Shown: piece after piece, positions 39,701 through 49,514 of the stretch
Layout of the letters: the number at the start of each line of letters is the position of its first letter
Numbering within the stretch: the stretch's first letter is position 1
Assembly (NCBI GenBank): GCA_020002185.1
Contig: CM034531.1
Span: 46,368,029-46,432,028, forward strand
Reading direction: 5' to 3'
Length of the DNA stretch: 64,000 bases
DNA from: Paraescarpia echinospica
Taxonomy: Eukaryota; Annelida; Polychaeta; Sabellida; Siboglinidae
Position numbers and translations under genes: made by a program
Notes under the pieces: model-generated
The model's database searches: none
What the model saw: only the letters and a program-made list of their open reading frames with translations
Told to the model about the DNA's origin: nothing

Positions 39701-39865
39701 CTCGATCACCAACATGATGTGGCACATGGGGAAAGGCATCAACCGCAAGTTTACTGCGAAGGTCCGAGGCAAGTGATGCGAGGACCTCCTTCATTGGATA
39801 CAGAATGTATCAAACCATCTGTGGTGGTGTTGTGCAACATGCAACTGTGACGCACAGTTGCTGGA
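39701..39865 (+). pseudogene. Transposase exon-like fragment
   Basis: Preceded by TTTGTATTTCAG and followed by GTAAGT. The reading frame contains MWHMGKGINRKFTAKVRGK, one internal TGA, and then CEDLLHWIQNVSNHLWWCCA, resembling the HW-I...NH.WWC segment of large THAP-associated transposon proteins. Fragmentary. Confidence 0.45.
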
Positions 39866-40859
39866 GTAAGTAACAAACTTGATATGTATTCATTTTATAT
39901 CTGAGGCATGTCCAAAGCAACAAGTAACCCTTAGATTTACTATCAGTAGATGATGAGTAGGGACCACGACCCAAGTAGTGATTAATGCTGTAAGGTGAAT
40001 TCCAGTCACCGACTTGAATTCGAAATACCCTAAATCAGCTCCTATGCATAACATTATAATAAGTTTTTGAAATTACTACATTTCATAGGCATCCAACTCG
40101 TTTTTTCAGGATGGCTACTCAAAAGTACCAGCCAGCATGACTACTACCTTATCAGTAAATGTGTTTATTCAGACTTCCAAAACTGATAATGTAAATGCTG
40201 TTTACATGTTATGTGTTAATATGTGGACCACTGACTTATGTATGGAACCAAAAATGTTACGTAGTCAAAGTTCCTGATGACCAACTTTTCAGTAGTTCAG
40301 TTACTCAGATGCGAGGGGGCGAATACTCCACAGATGGATAGTGCCCATTCTGTATTACCCTACCTATTCCTTGTAATCAGTTGCTGTGTACATTTATAAG
40401 TACAGTTAATTGAGTGTAATAAATTACATCTTCATGTAATAATTACATTCCAGAATGCAATTGTCTGTAATGAAATAAATAAGAGCACTTGTGTCGTTAT
40501 CACCAATTTTATTAAAGAAATATAAAATCAAAACATGATAACAAAATACAGTGACTGTATACAGTAGATACAGAAATTAAGAAAAACAAGTTATAATAAA
40601 TTATGTGAAGGAATGTGATGATGGAATGCCTTATTTGAAAGGATCAGTATCATTTTACTAATGTACCAGTATGATTGCCATTGTATTGTTACTAAAAACA
40701 ACCAACACTTTACACAGGAAAAGCACTTTAAAGTTCACTGAATGCTACAGTCATAAGGTAAATAACAGCAGCTTACTAACAACATATAGACCGGTGTGTT
40801 ACACCAGTTGTTTGCAGACATTTTATTAGAATACTGCATGCACTATTCTTCACTATAGG

Positions 40860-41199
40860 AATGAAAGCTAGATTGATGCAGTCTGCTCTGGCGTGGAATT
40901 ACCGACCACGTCCCGAGACTGGTGTCATGTGGTCCAAAAGACGCAAGTAATGGGTGCTGCGTAACAGACCACAGCAGGTGAACCCACGTACCCACCTACC
41001 AATGCTCACGGACCGAGTGACAGATGTGTTTATAAAGAAATATCATACTGCATCCGATCACAGCCACTGGGGCAGATGTCCCAAAACCAGAGAAGGAGGA
41101 TCTGCTAGCAGCAAGAGTCAGTCAATTTGTAAAGAAACAGTCAATACTGCCACCACCCACCTACAGCGTCATAGGTCACATGTACATTGTCTAGTTTAG
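40860..41199 (+). pseudogene. Transposase fragment
   Basis: Follows an acceptor-like CACTATAG. It encodes KARLMQSALAWNYRPRPETG, a stop TAA, and then NRPQQVNPRTHLPMLTDRV, resembling the 'ALxxN.NxxR' segment near the C-terminus of the same class of transposon proteins. Low-confidence assignment. Confidence 0.35.
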
Positions 41200-41209
41200 T
41201 TTTCAAGTC

Positions 41210-43090
41210 CAGAGTGGTATCCTTCGTGTTGTCCCCCATCAGGGACAGGGGACCTTGATCTTATTTCATGGCTGGCGCGTGCTTGTAGAACTCTCCGTAC
41301 CATTCGTCCCAGCTTGCCATGGATCGACCAGGTAAACCGTCTGTATGCAGCCCACCTGAGAGACCTGAAATAAATTAGGCTCAAATAAACATCTGACAAT
41401 GTAAATAAATGACATATAAAAATCGGTTCTATAATGACACCATTCCTTTATATAAATTGTTTATCATTAAACATGTGTTCATCTGGAATAAGGCAAATAT
41501 TGATAATTTTGCACTACAGAACAAATTATGACGGTGCAACAAACATTGTATCTATACGTTATGATAACTTAAGTGGAACCATTATAATTTGTTCTGTAGT
41601 GAGAGAGTATAATTGTATTCATCCAAGTACATGTGTGAATACAGACTAAGGTAAATAATGACTAACGGTTAAAGTAAGTCACATTGAAAATGGACACATT
41701 TATGTATAGGATTATTTGCTGTTGAGGGGAATTTTATTTTGTAATTATTGTCATTAGGGTGATGGTCATCATATTTAAATTAGTCTTGGGTCAAACCATT
41801 GTGGTTTGTCTTTACATTTAGAAAGGGTGAATGGCGTTAGCAGGGCTAGTTTAGACAAGCATACGATTGAATTAGTTGTTTTGTTGGTGGTTTTATTCCA
41901 AGAGATTTTAAGAAGGTTGTCAGTCTTAGATTTGTTGGGTTCAGATACATAGCCTCTGCAACCTATTTCAATGCGTTAATTCTGATTTTATCCCGTTATT
42001 GTTTACATCATGGATTAGTGTGACATACTTGTTAGTTTTGAATACATGACCTTTCTTGATGTTAATTTCAAATGGTAGTCAGTTTAATGATGTGAATTTG
42101 CTTAGCATGTGGATGGTAGATGACGTATGGTAAGTCCACTAAGTAATTTCCCTGGAAGATTGCTAATAATTTGGGCATCAGGCATAAGAATGCTGACAAA
42201 ATTATCTATATATATTTGTATTGCTAGTGCTACTATGATGTTGTATTGTGTTAATTATTAATACATTTCAATAAATATTTAACAACACATTTCACTGGTC
42301 TTGTAACAATGCATGCACATATATACGTACTTGTTTGCTGGACGGTCTAATTCCCATTCTGCAGCATCACCTGCTCCAAACAAAAAATTCTAAATCCCCT
42401 GCTGTTTGTAATGCACAGCAGCCCACCTGTAACAAATAATTAAGCATTTAAATAATAGTTTTATACGAACGTTAAGCAAACATGGATTATTATTCTGAAC
42501 AAATTTCACAAAGAATACATCACGATCCTCTAACTGTATTCATCCCAGTATTATACCTGGGTCCATAGAAATATCATGCATATTAAGGAAGGCCATTTTG
42601 AAATGTGTCAATATTTGCACAAAACGGTGGTCATTTTCTTTGTCACCAAAACAAATGGGGGCTCTGGCTGAAAAATGTTCAATGTATATTTTATTCATAA
42701 GACCCAATGTAAATTTTGGGCCGAAAAATTGCAGTATGCATAAAGTTTAAAGCAATCTACCTACCTTCCACGTGTTTAAAAAGTAGTACTGCCACATACA
42801 GTTCATATGTACATAGCCACAAGTTTACTGCGAATGTAGAGTGTCGACGGGGATAGAACAAAAGTGGAGTTAATTCCTGCTTATTTTCTATCATAGCTCT
42901 GCCCTATACAAATACAATTTTGGTTCACATGAATCATGGAACCATTCAACTACATTTCGTTTAAAAAGTGAGGGTACAGCCTTGGGTGGTATTCGAAAAT
43001 GGACATGTCAAAGTTAAAAAACTGGGTCCAGTGGCACCGAGAGTGAGATCTAACTAAGTTAAAAGTCAACCAATCTCAAATGTAAGACAA
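41210..43090. other. Interior of the THAP element or intergenic DNA, nothing recognised
   Basis: AT-rich, no coding segment of convincing composition, no clear repeats. Confidence 0.45.
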
Positions 43091-43407
43091 GTGACGTGTC
43101 CCGGCCCGAGCGATCATCTATCGCTGTTCATACGCAGCCCGGAACTTAGGCTCATCGGTTATTTAAACAATAAACTAAACATATTAATAATTACCTTCAC
43201 CAACAGCGTTGCTGTCGAGTCGCAACAGCCTCCTGGCAGCAGATATATTCAGTTCTTGTTCCTGAACAAGGAGGAGATCGTTGCGGCATTTTCCACACCG
43301 ACACCAGTCAATTTCAAGTATTTGTCGGCATGGTATGTTTTTTACCTTGAATTTACCTTGAATCCTCCTCTTCTACTTAGTAGTCAAGGAGTTGACGAGG
43401 AAGGGAG

Positions 43408-43638
43408 TCAAACGTTGACTCGTGTAATCCTCCGTTGGTATGTGCCTCGATATTTCCACTGCCCGTGGGCCTTTCTGTTCGTGCCCACCGGCACGCGCCT
43501 CTGCCCTATCTTCCAACATAGGCCCTTGTTTTTGTGGTTCAAACCGGTAACCAGCTGCTTCGAAATCGATTTAGTTTTCGTTGTCTTTCGAAGAATCGGG
43601 AAAGCCATCTTATTTACACAGTCACAGCGCATGCGCAC
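43408..43638 (-). CDS. Hypothetical basic exon near the right inverted end
   Basis: The minus-strand frame from about 43605 encodes MAFPILRKTTKTKSISKQLV and a Lys/Arg-rich continuation (KGLCWKIGQRRVPVGTNRKA). Its position just inside the inverted end of the THAP element suggests the first exon of a second, oppositely oriented transposon gene. I do not recognise the family. The overlapping plus-strand ORF 43091-43642 is less protein-like. Confidence 0.3.
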   Translation of the reverse strand: MRMRCDCVNKMAFPILRKTTKTKSISKQLVTGLNHKNKGLCWKIGQRRVPVGTNRKAHGQWKYRGTYQRRITRVNV

Positions 43639-44973
43639 GTAGTTTAATTGGTAAACTTACCATAGCGCCACCTAACGGAGTTGGGAACAAATAGTACGCA
43701 GAAAATGTACGAAGTGAGTTACGACAGTATGACGTCACTTTCTTCTAACAATGGCGCAGTCTATAGAAATTCGGTAGTTGTGTGTTCAAAAATGTTTTCC
43801 TGGTAAACCGCTGACGTTAAAAAATTGATTGTAGTTGTAAATTGTTAGTTTGTATTAACTCTTTTAGATGCTTAACACCAAAACGTTGCCTTTTGTTTTC
43901 CTTTAATTGAAATGTGTATAGTCCTTTATATAGTTGGTTTGGTGCTGGTAACGAAACAAATATACTGTAGGCATAGTTTCTTATACACTACCCAAGTATG
44001 CAATCCATATGCACTACATTCATTCATGTGTATTTAATGCATACCATACTTTTGTTTTCAAATAATTTAAAGTCTAGTCTAGTAATTATATAATGCATGT
44101 GCACTGTGACCATGTAATTTATTTGGGGTATGTTTAATACACACTGTACACACGTTTTCAAATGTTTTATTAAATAAATGGGATTGCCATTATGCCATTA
44201 CAGAGACTCTTTCACTTTACGAATTGGGCAAAGTGCAGCCCAATTGCCATATGATGTTTACATATTTAATTTATTTTGTATGTGTTTTGGCAGTTTGAAG
44301 ATTATTTGTGCATACAACTTACGACACATTTGTTGGCTAGCATTTATAAATATTTCCACATATATCCTTCTTCCAAATGAACAACATTCTAATAATTTTA
44401 CACCCATCTCATCGAAAATATTCATAATAAAGCCCAAAGACCGCGATTACATTCGTATATTGAGAATAGTCTTTCCTAATATGCTAGCTTTATTAAAGTC
44501 AAATTAATTAGTTTTGTGCATGTTCTAGAATTTTATTATATAAATGCAAAGGCATCTGCTGTTCCACATTACACCTATTTGCTTCGTGTTACAATGTGTT
44601 AAGACAGCAGTATGACAACAATTACAATTAATGGATTTCGCGATTGTCCTAATCAGTATCAGTCTAAATTGAGCGCTAAATAATATAATATGGATGAACG
44701 TACGTATACGTAGGGCCCTGCCTACCTGTTCGTAACATTAGTCTGTGTACGTATATCCCCTTAATTGCTAACATATAACAAGCCCTGACGCCTCCCCGCG
44801 AAAAACAAAATGAAACGCGCGTGACACATGTGTCAAACGCTCCTTGCCCTAACGACCAATCACGAGCGCGCTGGGCGTGGGTTAAAAGTGCATGTTAGCT
44901 TTTCATAAATGAATCGCAAAGACGCCTCCGGAGGTCTCCAATCTGTTCACTAAACTCCCAAAAGAATGCACCC

Positions 44974-45609
44974 ATACATATTCACCTCAGTGCAGTCAAT
45001 GGCTCTTGGTTGTTTGCGTTAGAAAGCACAGCGATGTCGATGGCCAAACCAATATCAAAACCTTCGTTGGACTCCGTTTGCTCTTTCGATGTGTAAATAA
45101 TAAATCCTAGTGACATGGCGCCTTCACCTTCGGGCGTTCACATTGCATAATCCAGCATAATTACAAACAGGGACGGCGCGAGAGTCACCTTGTAGAATGC
45201 CAACCCGGATGTCAGAAGTCTCGGTCTCACCACTTGCATACAGGAGAACTGATTCTGTGTCTATTTCCGTAGAGCCTCAACAAGAGATGGAGGATTACCA
45301 CATACATTACATTACAACAATACTTTAGCATGCAGAATATTCTTCATTTTATTCCCATGGGTACCTAGGAGTTTGGTAATTTTTGTTATGTGCCATAGTG
45401 CAAACATTTGGGAGGTATTAAATCTTCCATCTCTGAAAGCATCTGACTTTGCTTAACATAATGCGGTTCGATATCGTCGCAGGGAGTTAGGTCATGCATA
45501 GGCTGGACTAATTCAAACACTTCACTCCATCCCATGAGCTGGAATTTCGTAGTTGTGCCATTCCCCTCTGTTGTTTTACTGTGTGTCCCCAAAATGAATC
45601 GTAATTGAC
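44974..45609. other. Flank of the Polinton, nothing recognised
   Basis: Host DNA between the THAP element and the Polinton target site. The minus-strand ORF at 45386-45661 crosses into the Polinton terminal repeat and is not credible as one gene. Confidence 0.5.
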
Positions 45610-45615
45610 ATCGGC

Positions 45616-45914
45616 TGTAGTGATACAGTCGTCTCCGTCCCCGGTCATGACCCCAGATCAAAGGCTTTTGCGTTTTTTACAAGTAGAATTCCTACGTTTT
45701 TTAGCACTAATGTTTTAGTAAACGTCAAAGTGATTGATGGGTTTCCTTAGAAAGAGGGTGTCGCCCTCTAGTAACTAATCAGGCACTAATAAGGGAAATA
45801 AATAGGGTGATTGTCGACCTCTAGTGACTAATCAGGTACTAATTAGGTAAAAAATTAGGGTAATTAATTAAGTACTAATTAGTAATAAGTGAGTAGTGCA
45901 ATTATTGGAGGAGA
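45616..45914 (+). repeat. Polinton left terminal inverted repeat
   Basis: 299 bp, matching 62713-63010 in inverse orientation with only a few differences. First bases are TGTAGTGATAC against AGTAGTGATAC at the other end, so the very first base is changed here. Internal subrepeats: CTCTAGT(A/G)ACTAATCAGG followed by (C/T)ACTAAT, twice, then TAATTAATTAAGTACTAATT, with a second copy just beyond the repeat at 45915-45950. Weak similarity resumes near 45990-46010. Confidence 0.95.
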
Positions 45915-46039
45915 GTAATTAATTAAGTACTAATTAGTAATAAGTTTGTCGGAAGGCCGGTTAAATGTTTATTTCAACTCACTAGAGGGTAGCACTAGCA
46001 ATAACTAAAAGGTTATGTAATGGTTATGCGGTGGTGTGT

Positions 46040-46070
46040 GGAGTCACGTGCGCTTCGAATTATATAATGA
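46040..46070 (+). promoter_or_regulatory. Probable promoter of the packaging ATPase gene
   Basis: E-box TCACGTG at about 46043-46049 and TATA-like TTATATAATG at 46060-46069, some 65 bp before the ATG at 46132. The repeated motif TCTAGTGACTGAAAAA at 46079 and 46113 lies between. Confidence 0.5.
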
Positions 46071-46131
46071 TGTGCTGACATCTAGTGACTGAAAAAGAAA
46101 GCATGCCCCCTCTAGTGACTGAAAAACGTCG

Positions 46132-46806
46132 ATGGTGGTGCATATAGGCGATCGTAACGTTGTCGGCGCACCAGGTGTCGCTATGGACGGAAAGTGGAAG
46201 CACCCTTTTACGTGTATAGTGTCCGGCCCTACGGGGTGCGGGAAGACTACTTTCGTTGTACGCCTGTTAAAGTTTGCTTCATGTATGATTTCGCCGCCAC
46301 CGGAGAAAATTCTGTGGTGTTACGGCCAGTGGCAGACCGCTTACGACTCTATGGCCGGCGTAGAATTTGTAGACGGTTTGCCGAATCCGTCGCTTCTGGA
46401 CACCAAAACGAGGACGCTTCTAGTGCTCGATGACCTTATGTCGGAGACCTATAGTAACGTCACGACTTTGTTTACTAAAAAAAGTCACCACTGCAACGCG
46501 TCCGTCGTACAGCTTTTGCAGAATCTCTTTCCGAAAGGGAAAGAAAATCGCACAATCAGCTTAAACGCGCAGTATATGGTCCTCCTCAAGAGTCCCCGGG
46601 ACGCTGGACAAGTAGGTCACCTGGCGAAACAGATGTACCCGGGTAGTATCAACTACATGGTGGAGGCGTACAAAGATGCCACGTCGGCCGCCTACGGTTA
46701 CCTCCTGGTGGATCTGAAACAGGAAACGCCGGAAACCATGCGCCTGCGTACGGACATTTTCCCCGACAACCCCATTCAGTACGTCTATGTGCCGACGAGA
46801 CTATAA
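46132..46806 (+). CDS. Packaging ATPase (FtsK/HerA, A32-like)
   Basis: 224 aa. Role in the family: the motor that moves the linear DNA genome into the capsid. Walker A GPTGCGKT at residues 32-39 in the context CIVSGPTGCGKTTFVVRLL; Walker B LLVLDD at 96-101; the conserved TISLNAQYMVLLKSPRD segment at about 141-157 (sensor region, Asn145) and VGHLAKQMYPG at about 161-171. Length is normal for Polinton ATPases. The frame is fully open, in contrast to the capsid genes. It is the first gene inside the left repeat. Its stop TAA is part of a TATA box for the next gene. Confidence 0.95.
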   Translation: MVVHIGDRNVVGAPGVAMDGKWKHPFTCIVSGPTGCGKTTFVVRLLKFASCMISPPPEKILWCYGQWQTAYDSMAGVEFVDGLPNPSLLDTKTRTLLVLDDLMSETYSNVTTLFTKKSHHCNASVVQLLQNLFPKGKENRTISLNAQYMVLLKSPRDAGQVGHLAKQMYPGSINYMVEAYKDATSAAYGYLLVDLKQETPETMRLRTDIFPDNPIQYVYVPTRL

Positions 46807-46811
46807 AAAAG
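46802..46811 (+). promoter_or_regulatory. TATA box overlapping the ATPase stop codon
   Basis: TATAAAAAAG followed by GC-rich GCGGGGCGCGCC, about 35 bp upstream of ATG 46846. It suggests a separate transcript for the next gene. Confidence 0.6.
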
Positions 46812-46845
46812 GCGGGGCGCGCCGCGGCCGCCGTCATTCGACAAG

Positions 46846-47190
46846 ATGACAGAGCGCGTGAAGAGGCACATCCTTGCCCTGCAGCTGTTGCGTCGCTACC
46901 AGGGGAATACGAATCTGAGAAAGGCGGTAATCACTCACGCGGACGCCGACCTCATCTGCAGTCTGGCCGACTGCGCGTATAACATTCTGCGAGGGAACGT
47001 GAAATTGACGCGTAACAACCGAAAAGTGCTGATAAAGTACAGGAACAATTTGCGCAAGTTAGCGTCGAAAAAAGTACCCATCAAACGGAAGAGGGCCGTC
47101 CTGCAGACGGGTTCGGGCGCGTTTCTGACGGCACTGCTGGCGCCGTTGGCGAGTACCTTTCTGCCCCTCCTCAGGCAGGCTTTCGGTTGA
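46846..47190 (+). CDS. Conserved small Polinton protein with hydrophobic C-terminus
   Basis: 114 aa, strongly basic. The layout MTERVKRHILALQLLRRYQG, then KAVITHADADLICSLADCA, NILRGNVKLTRNN, and LRKLASKKVPIKRKR, ending in a hydrophobic QTGSGAFLTALLAPLASTFL tail, is a small protein family I recognise from many invertebrate Polintons. Function is not established. The amphipathic/hydrophobic end suggests a membrane-active or virion-internal protein. It ends in TGATG, overlapping the start of the next gene by one base. Confidence 0.75.
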   Translation: MTERVKRHILALQLLRRYQGNTNLRKAVITHADADLICSLADCAYNILRGNVKLTRNNRKVLIKYRNNLRKLASKKVPIKRKRAVLQTGSGAFLTALLAPLASTFLPLLRQAFG

Positions 47191-47825
47191 TGCAGCACGC
47201 GAAGAAGATGGCGCTGGTAGACCCCCGGTTGGTGGAGCGTCTACTTCCGTTACTATCGCAACCGACCACGACCACGTCGCGTGTGATGAGTAGCCTGGAC
47301 AGCGATATGAAAGCCGTTCTCGAGCGTGCAGATTTATCCGAAGGCGAAAAGGCGTCTCGCGCGCAGCAGCCGATGCGCGTGTCCGTAGTGAAGAACGAGT
47401 CGTCGTCGTCGTCGTCCGATCAGCCGCCACCGCCGCCGCCGCCACCTACGTCCGATCAATTACCGGGGGAGATGGAGAGCGAGGTCGTGAAGAGCGTACC
47501 GAAAGTGCTGAAAGAAAAGGCCCGCCTCCTGTTGACGCGACTGAAAGCCGACCCGCTGATTCGCTGGAACGATCGAGCGGAGCTCGTGTACGACGGTACG
47601 CCTATCGCCGGAAGCAATATGGTAGATCTCGTGAACGATCTGATGCGAACGAGGAAGAGGTCCCCCGCGCCGGTTGGCTGGGAAGTGTTCGGCGATCATA
47701 TAAGGCGGCTGAACGTTCCTATGGAATTCGTCGGCAACCCCCAGCGTCGGGCGTATATACAGCGCGAGCAGAAGCGAAAGGGGCGCATTCGGTCCGTCGA
47801 GCGTATGCCGTGGTCCAGCTTTTAG
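47190..47825 (+). CDS. Conserved Polinton protein of unknown function
   Basis: About 211 aa from ATG 47190, or 205 aa from ATG 47208 (MALVDPRLVERLLPL), the start that looks conserved. The N-terminal helix is followed by a disordered Ser/Pro-rich stretch (S5 and P8 runs). The C-terminal domain has LLLTRLKADPLIRWNDRAEL and PIAGSNMVDLVNDLMRTRKR, then GWEVFGDHI and a Leu-Asn-Val-Pro segment. This C-terminal domain recurs, next to the preceding small protein, in invertebrate Polintons. No enzymatic motif. Confidence 0.72.
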   Translation: MQHAKKMALVDPRLVERLLPLLSQPTTTTSRVMSSLDSDMKAVLERADLSEGEKASRAQQPMRVSVVKNESSSSSSDQPPPPPPPPTSDQLPGEMESEVVKSVPKVLKEKARLLLTRLKADPLIRWNDRAELVYDGTPIAGSNMVDLVNDLMRTRKRSPAPVGWEVFGDHIRRLNVPMEFVGNPQRRAYIQREQKRKGRIRSVERMPWSSF

Positions 47826-47839
47826 CAGCCCCGTAGAGG

Positions 47840-48025
47840 ATGCCCCCCGCCCGAAGATCAGTACTCGTCGTCGTCGTAGCCGTCGTAATTGCGGCGGTCA
47901 TCGTCGCCGCCCTCTTGTTCGCCGTATCGTCGTCGTCGTCGTCGGCGCCGCGCGATCCATGGCGGTGGTGCCCCGGCGGACTCGTGGTGCGCAACGAGAG
48001 CGCCAACAACGCGACGGCCGACTAA
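47840..48025 (+). CDS. Possible small single-pass membrane protein
   Basis: 61 aa starting at ATG 47840, 15 bp after the previous stop: short basic start MPPARRS, one long hydrophobic segment (VLVVVVAVVIAAVIVAALLF), then a Ser run, a short Trp/Cys stretch and NES/NAT glycosylation-like sequons at the end. It overlaps the 5' end of the integrase gene in another frame. The GTC-repeat DNA makes chance openness possible, so this stays tentative. Confidence 0.4.
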   Translation: MPPARRSVLVVVVAVVIAAVIVAALLFAVSSSSSSAPRDPWRWCPGGLVVRNESANNATAD

Positions 48026-49089
48026 AGCGCGCCTACTTCGACCCGAAACGGGCAGGTAGTTATGGCGGCGTCGGCGCGTTGCACCGGTCGGCCGCGGTGC
48101 CCAAGCCGATCGTCGGGCGGTGGCTGGCGGCGCAGGACGCCTATACGCTTCACAAGCCGGTTAGGCGCCGATTTAAGCGACGTCGCGTTATCGTGGGCGG
48201 TCGAAACCAGCAGTGGCAAGCCGATCTCGTCGACGTGGCTAAACTGAAAAAGCACAACGACGGCATAGCGTTCCTATTGACGGTCATCGACGTCTTCTCG
48301 AAGCGGGCGTGGTGCGTTCCGTTGAAGCGCAAATCCGGTCCGGCGCTCGTCGCGGCCTTCGAGGGGCTGCTGTCATCGCCGCCGCCGCCGCCGCACGTCC
48401 TGCAGACCGACAAGGGGACGGAGTTTCTCAACAGGCCCCTTCAGACGCTTTTGAAGGCGCGCGGCGTCCACCATTTCGTGACGCACAACGAGGAGACGAA
48501 GGCGAGCGTCGTGGAGCGATTCAATCGTACGCTGAAGACGCGCATGTGGAGGTACTTCACGAAGCATCAGACGCTGAGGTTCGTGGAGCCGTTGCAGGAC
48601 TTCGTGCGGTCGTACAACAACGCCTACCATCGAAGCATCGGTAGGACGCCGGCGAGCGTCGACGCTTCGAATCAGGAGAGCGTTTGGCAGCGTCTGTACG
48701 GCGGCGGAGGGTGTCAAAAAAACAAAAGCAAACCGAAACTGCGAGCGGGGGATCGCGTACGCATCAGCAAGGCGAAGGGCGTCTTCAAGAAGGGGTACAT
48801 GGCTAACTGGAGCGAAGAGCTCTTCACCGTCGTAGATTTGCACCCGACCGACCCTCCTGTTTACCGACTGATGGACGACGCCGGCACGATACTGGACGGC
48901 ACCTTCTACGAGCCGGAGCTACAGAAAGTGATCGTTGCGAAGGACAAACTATATCGGGTGGAAGCCGTTCTACAGAGACGTCGTCGACGACGCGGTAAGG
49001 GCGAAGAGGTGCTCGTCAAATGGTTCGGCTATCCGGCCTCGTTCAATAGCTGGATCAACGCCAAGGAGCTCGTGGACTATAAGGGCTGA
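47959..49089 (+). CDS. Retrovirus-like integrase with C-terminal chromodomain
   Basis: 376 aa and intact. It catalyses insertion of the linear element into host DNA. After a basic leader, the conserved N-terminal segment (AYFDP...GGVGAL, about residues 25-70) is followed by the DDE core: Asp89 in WQADLVDV, Asp151 in LQTDKGTEF, Glu186 in SVVERFNRTL, with D-35-E spacing. SYNNAYHRSIGRTPA follows, as in retroviral and Polinton integrases. Residues about 332-374 (YRVEAVL...EVLVKWFGYPASFNSWI) form a chromodomain, which in relatives guides insertion toward modified histones. The start codon is uncertain because the first 24 residues overlap the possible membrane protein. Confidence 0.95.
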   Translation: MAVVPRRTRGAQRERQQRDGRLKRAYFDPKRAGSYGGVGALHRSAAVPKPIVGRWLAAQDAYTLHKPVRRRFKRRRVIVGGRNQQWQADLVDVAKLKKHNDGIAFLLTVIDVFSKRAWCVPLKRKSGPALVAAFEGLLSSPPPPPHVLQTDKGTEFLNRPLQTLLKARGVHHFVTHNEETKASVVERFNRTLKTRMWRYFTKHQTLRFVEPLQDFVRSYNNAYHRSIGRTPASVDASNQESVWQRLYGGGGCQKNKSKPKLRAGDRVRISKAKGVFKKGYMANWSEELFTVVDLHPTDPPVYRLMDDAGTILDGTFYEPELQKVIVAKDKLYRVEAVLQRRRRRRGKGEEVLVKWFGYPASFNSWINAKELVDYKG

Positions 49090-49238
49090 TGGCGACGCGT
49101 TGTTGGACGGAATACGCAGAGCGCTGGAGACTTTCTTCCTACAGCCGGCGCCGCTACCGTTGTCGCTGCGACCGATGCTATCGACGTCGACCGCAACGTC
49201 GGCGAACTCGCTCTATGATTTATCTGCGTGACCTATAA
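49089..49238 (+). CDS. Small Arg/Cys/Tyr-rich ORF
   Basis: 49 aa, starting one base inside the integrase stop (TGATG) and preceded by TATAAGGG. Composition is dominated by Arg, Cys and Tyr (WRLSSYSRRRYRCRCDRCYR), as in small DNA-condensing core proteins. It resembles part of the next ORF at both ends, so it may be a remnant of a local duplication rather than a gene. Confidence 0.35.
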   Translation: MATRCWTEYAERWRLSSYSRRRYRCRCDRCYRRRPQRRRTRSMIYLRDL

Positions 49239-49241
49239 GGA

Positions 49242-49451
49242 ATGACGACGCGTTGGATGCGCCACGCGGGGTGCTGGCGACTGCACGAGGCGGGACTGTG
49301 CAACGGCTTTTCGTTTTTTATAAGGGAACCGTGCTGTAATAGTAGACTGCAGAGGAGAAGAGGGCCGCGCCACCACCAACACCGTCGCCCCCACGCCCGT
49401 CGACGAACTTGCTCTATGGTGTGCCTGCGCGATAAAGGAACGACGCCGTAG
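49242..49451 (+). CDS. Small Arg/His-rich ORF, partial duplicate of the preceding one
   Basis: 69 aa. The start MTTRWMRHAGCWRL parallels MATRCWTEYAERWRL of the preceding ORF, and the end RRPHARRRTCSMVCLRDK parallels RRPQRRRTRSMIYLRDL. Both are preceded by TATAAGG. An in-between insertion explains the size difference. Function unknown. Confidence 0.35.
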   Translation: MTTRWMRHAGCWRLHEAGLCNGFSFFIREPCCNSRLQRRRGPRHHQHRRPHARRRTCSMVCLRDKGTTP

Positions 49452-49514
49452 CGTCGGACGGCAGTAGCGTGATGTGTACGGACGAGACGACAGCAGCAGC
49501 AGCAGTAGCAGCCA

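Larger units (their letters stand above)
37253..44973. mobile_element. THAP-domain DNA transposon relic (ISL2EU- or P-like)
   Basis: Long, imperfect inverted ends: 37253-37530 pairs with about 44700-44973 (shared 'ctccggagg.cgtctttgcg', 'cccagcgcgctcgtgattgg', 'gtgtcacgcgcgtttcattt'), and 37600-37800 pairs with about 43735-43925 (shared 'aaggaaaacaaaaggcaacg'). The outer end reads G(G/T)TGCATTCTTTTGGG. Inside are a THAP zinc-finger segment (38401-38760), an exon-like piece with HWIQNVSNHLWWCC (39701-39865) and a piece ALAWNYRPRPETG (about 40870-40960) of the kind seen in THAP-linked transposases. Frames are broken. No target duplication could be matched. Confidence 0.55.

Noticed and set aside
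43091..43642. 183-codon plus-strand ORF
   Set aside because: No motif, hydrophobic mixed composition, and it lies opposite a more protein-like minus-strand frame.
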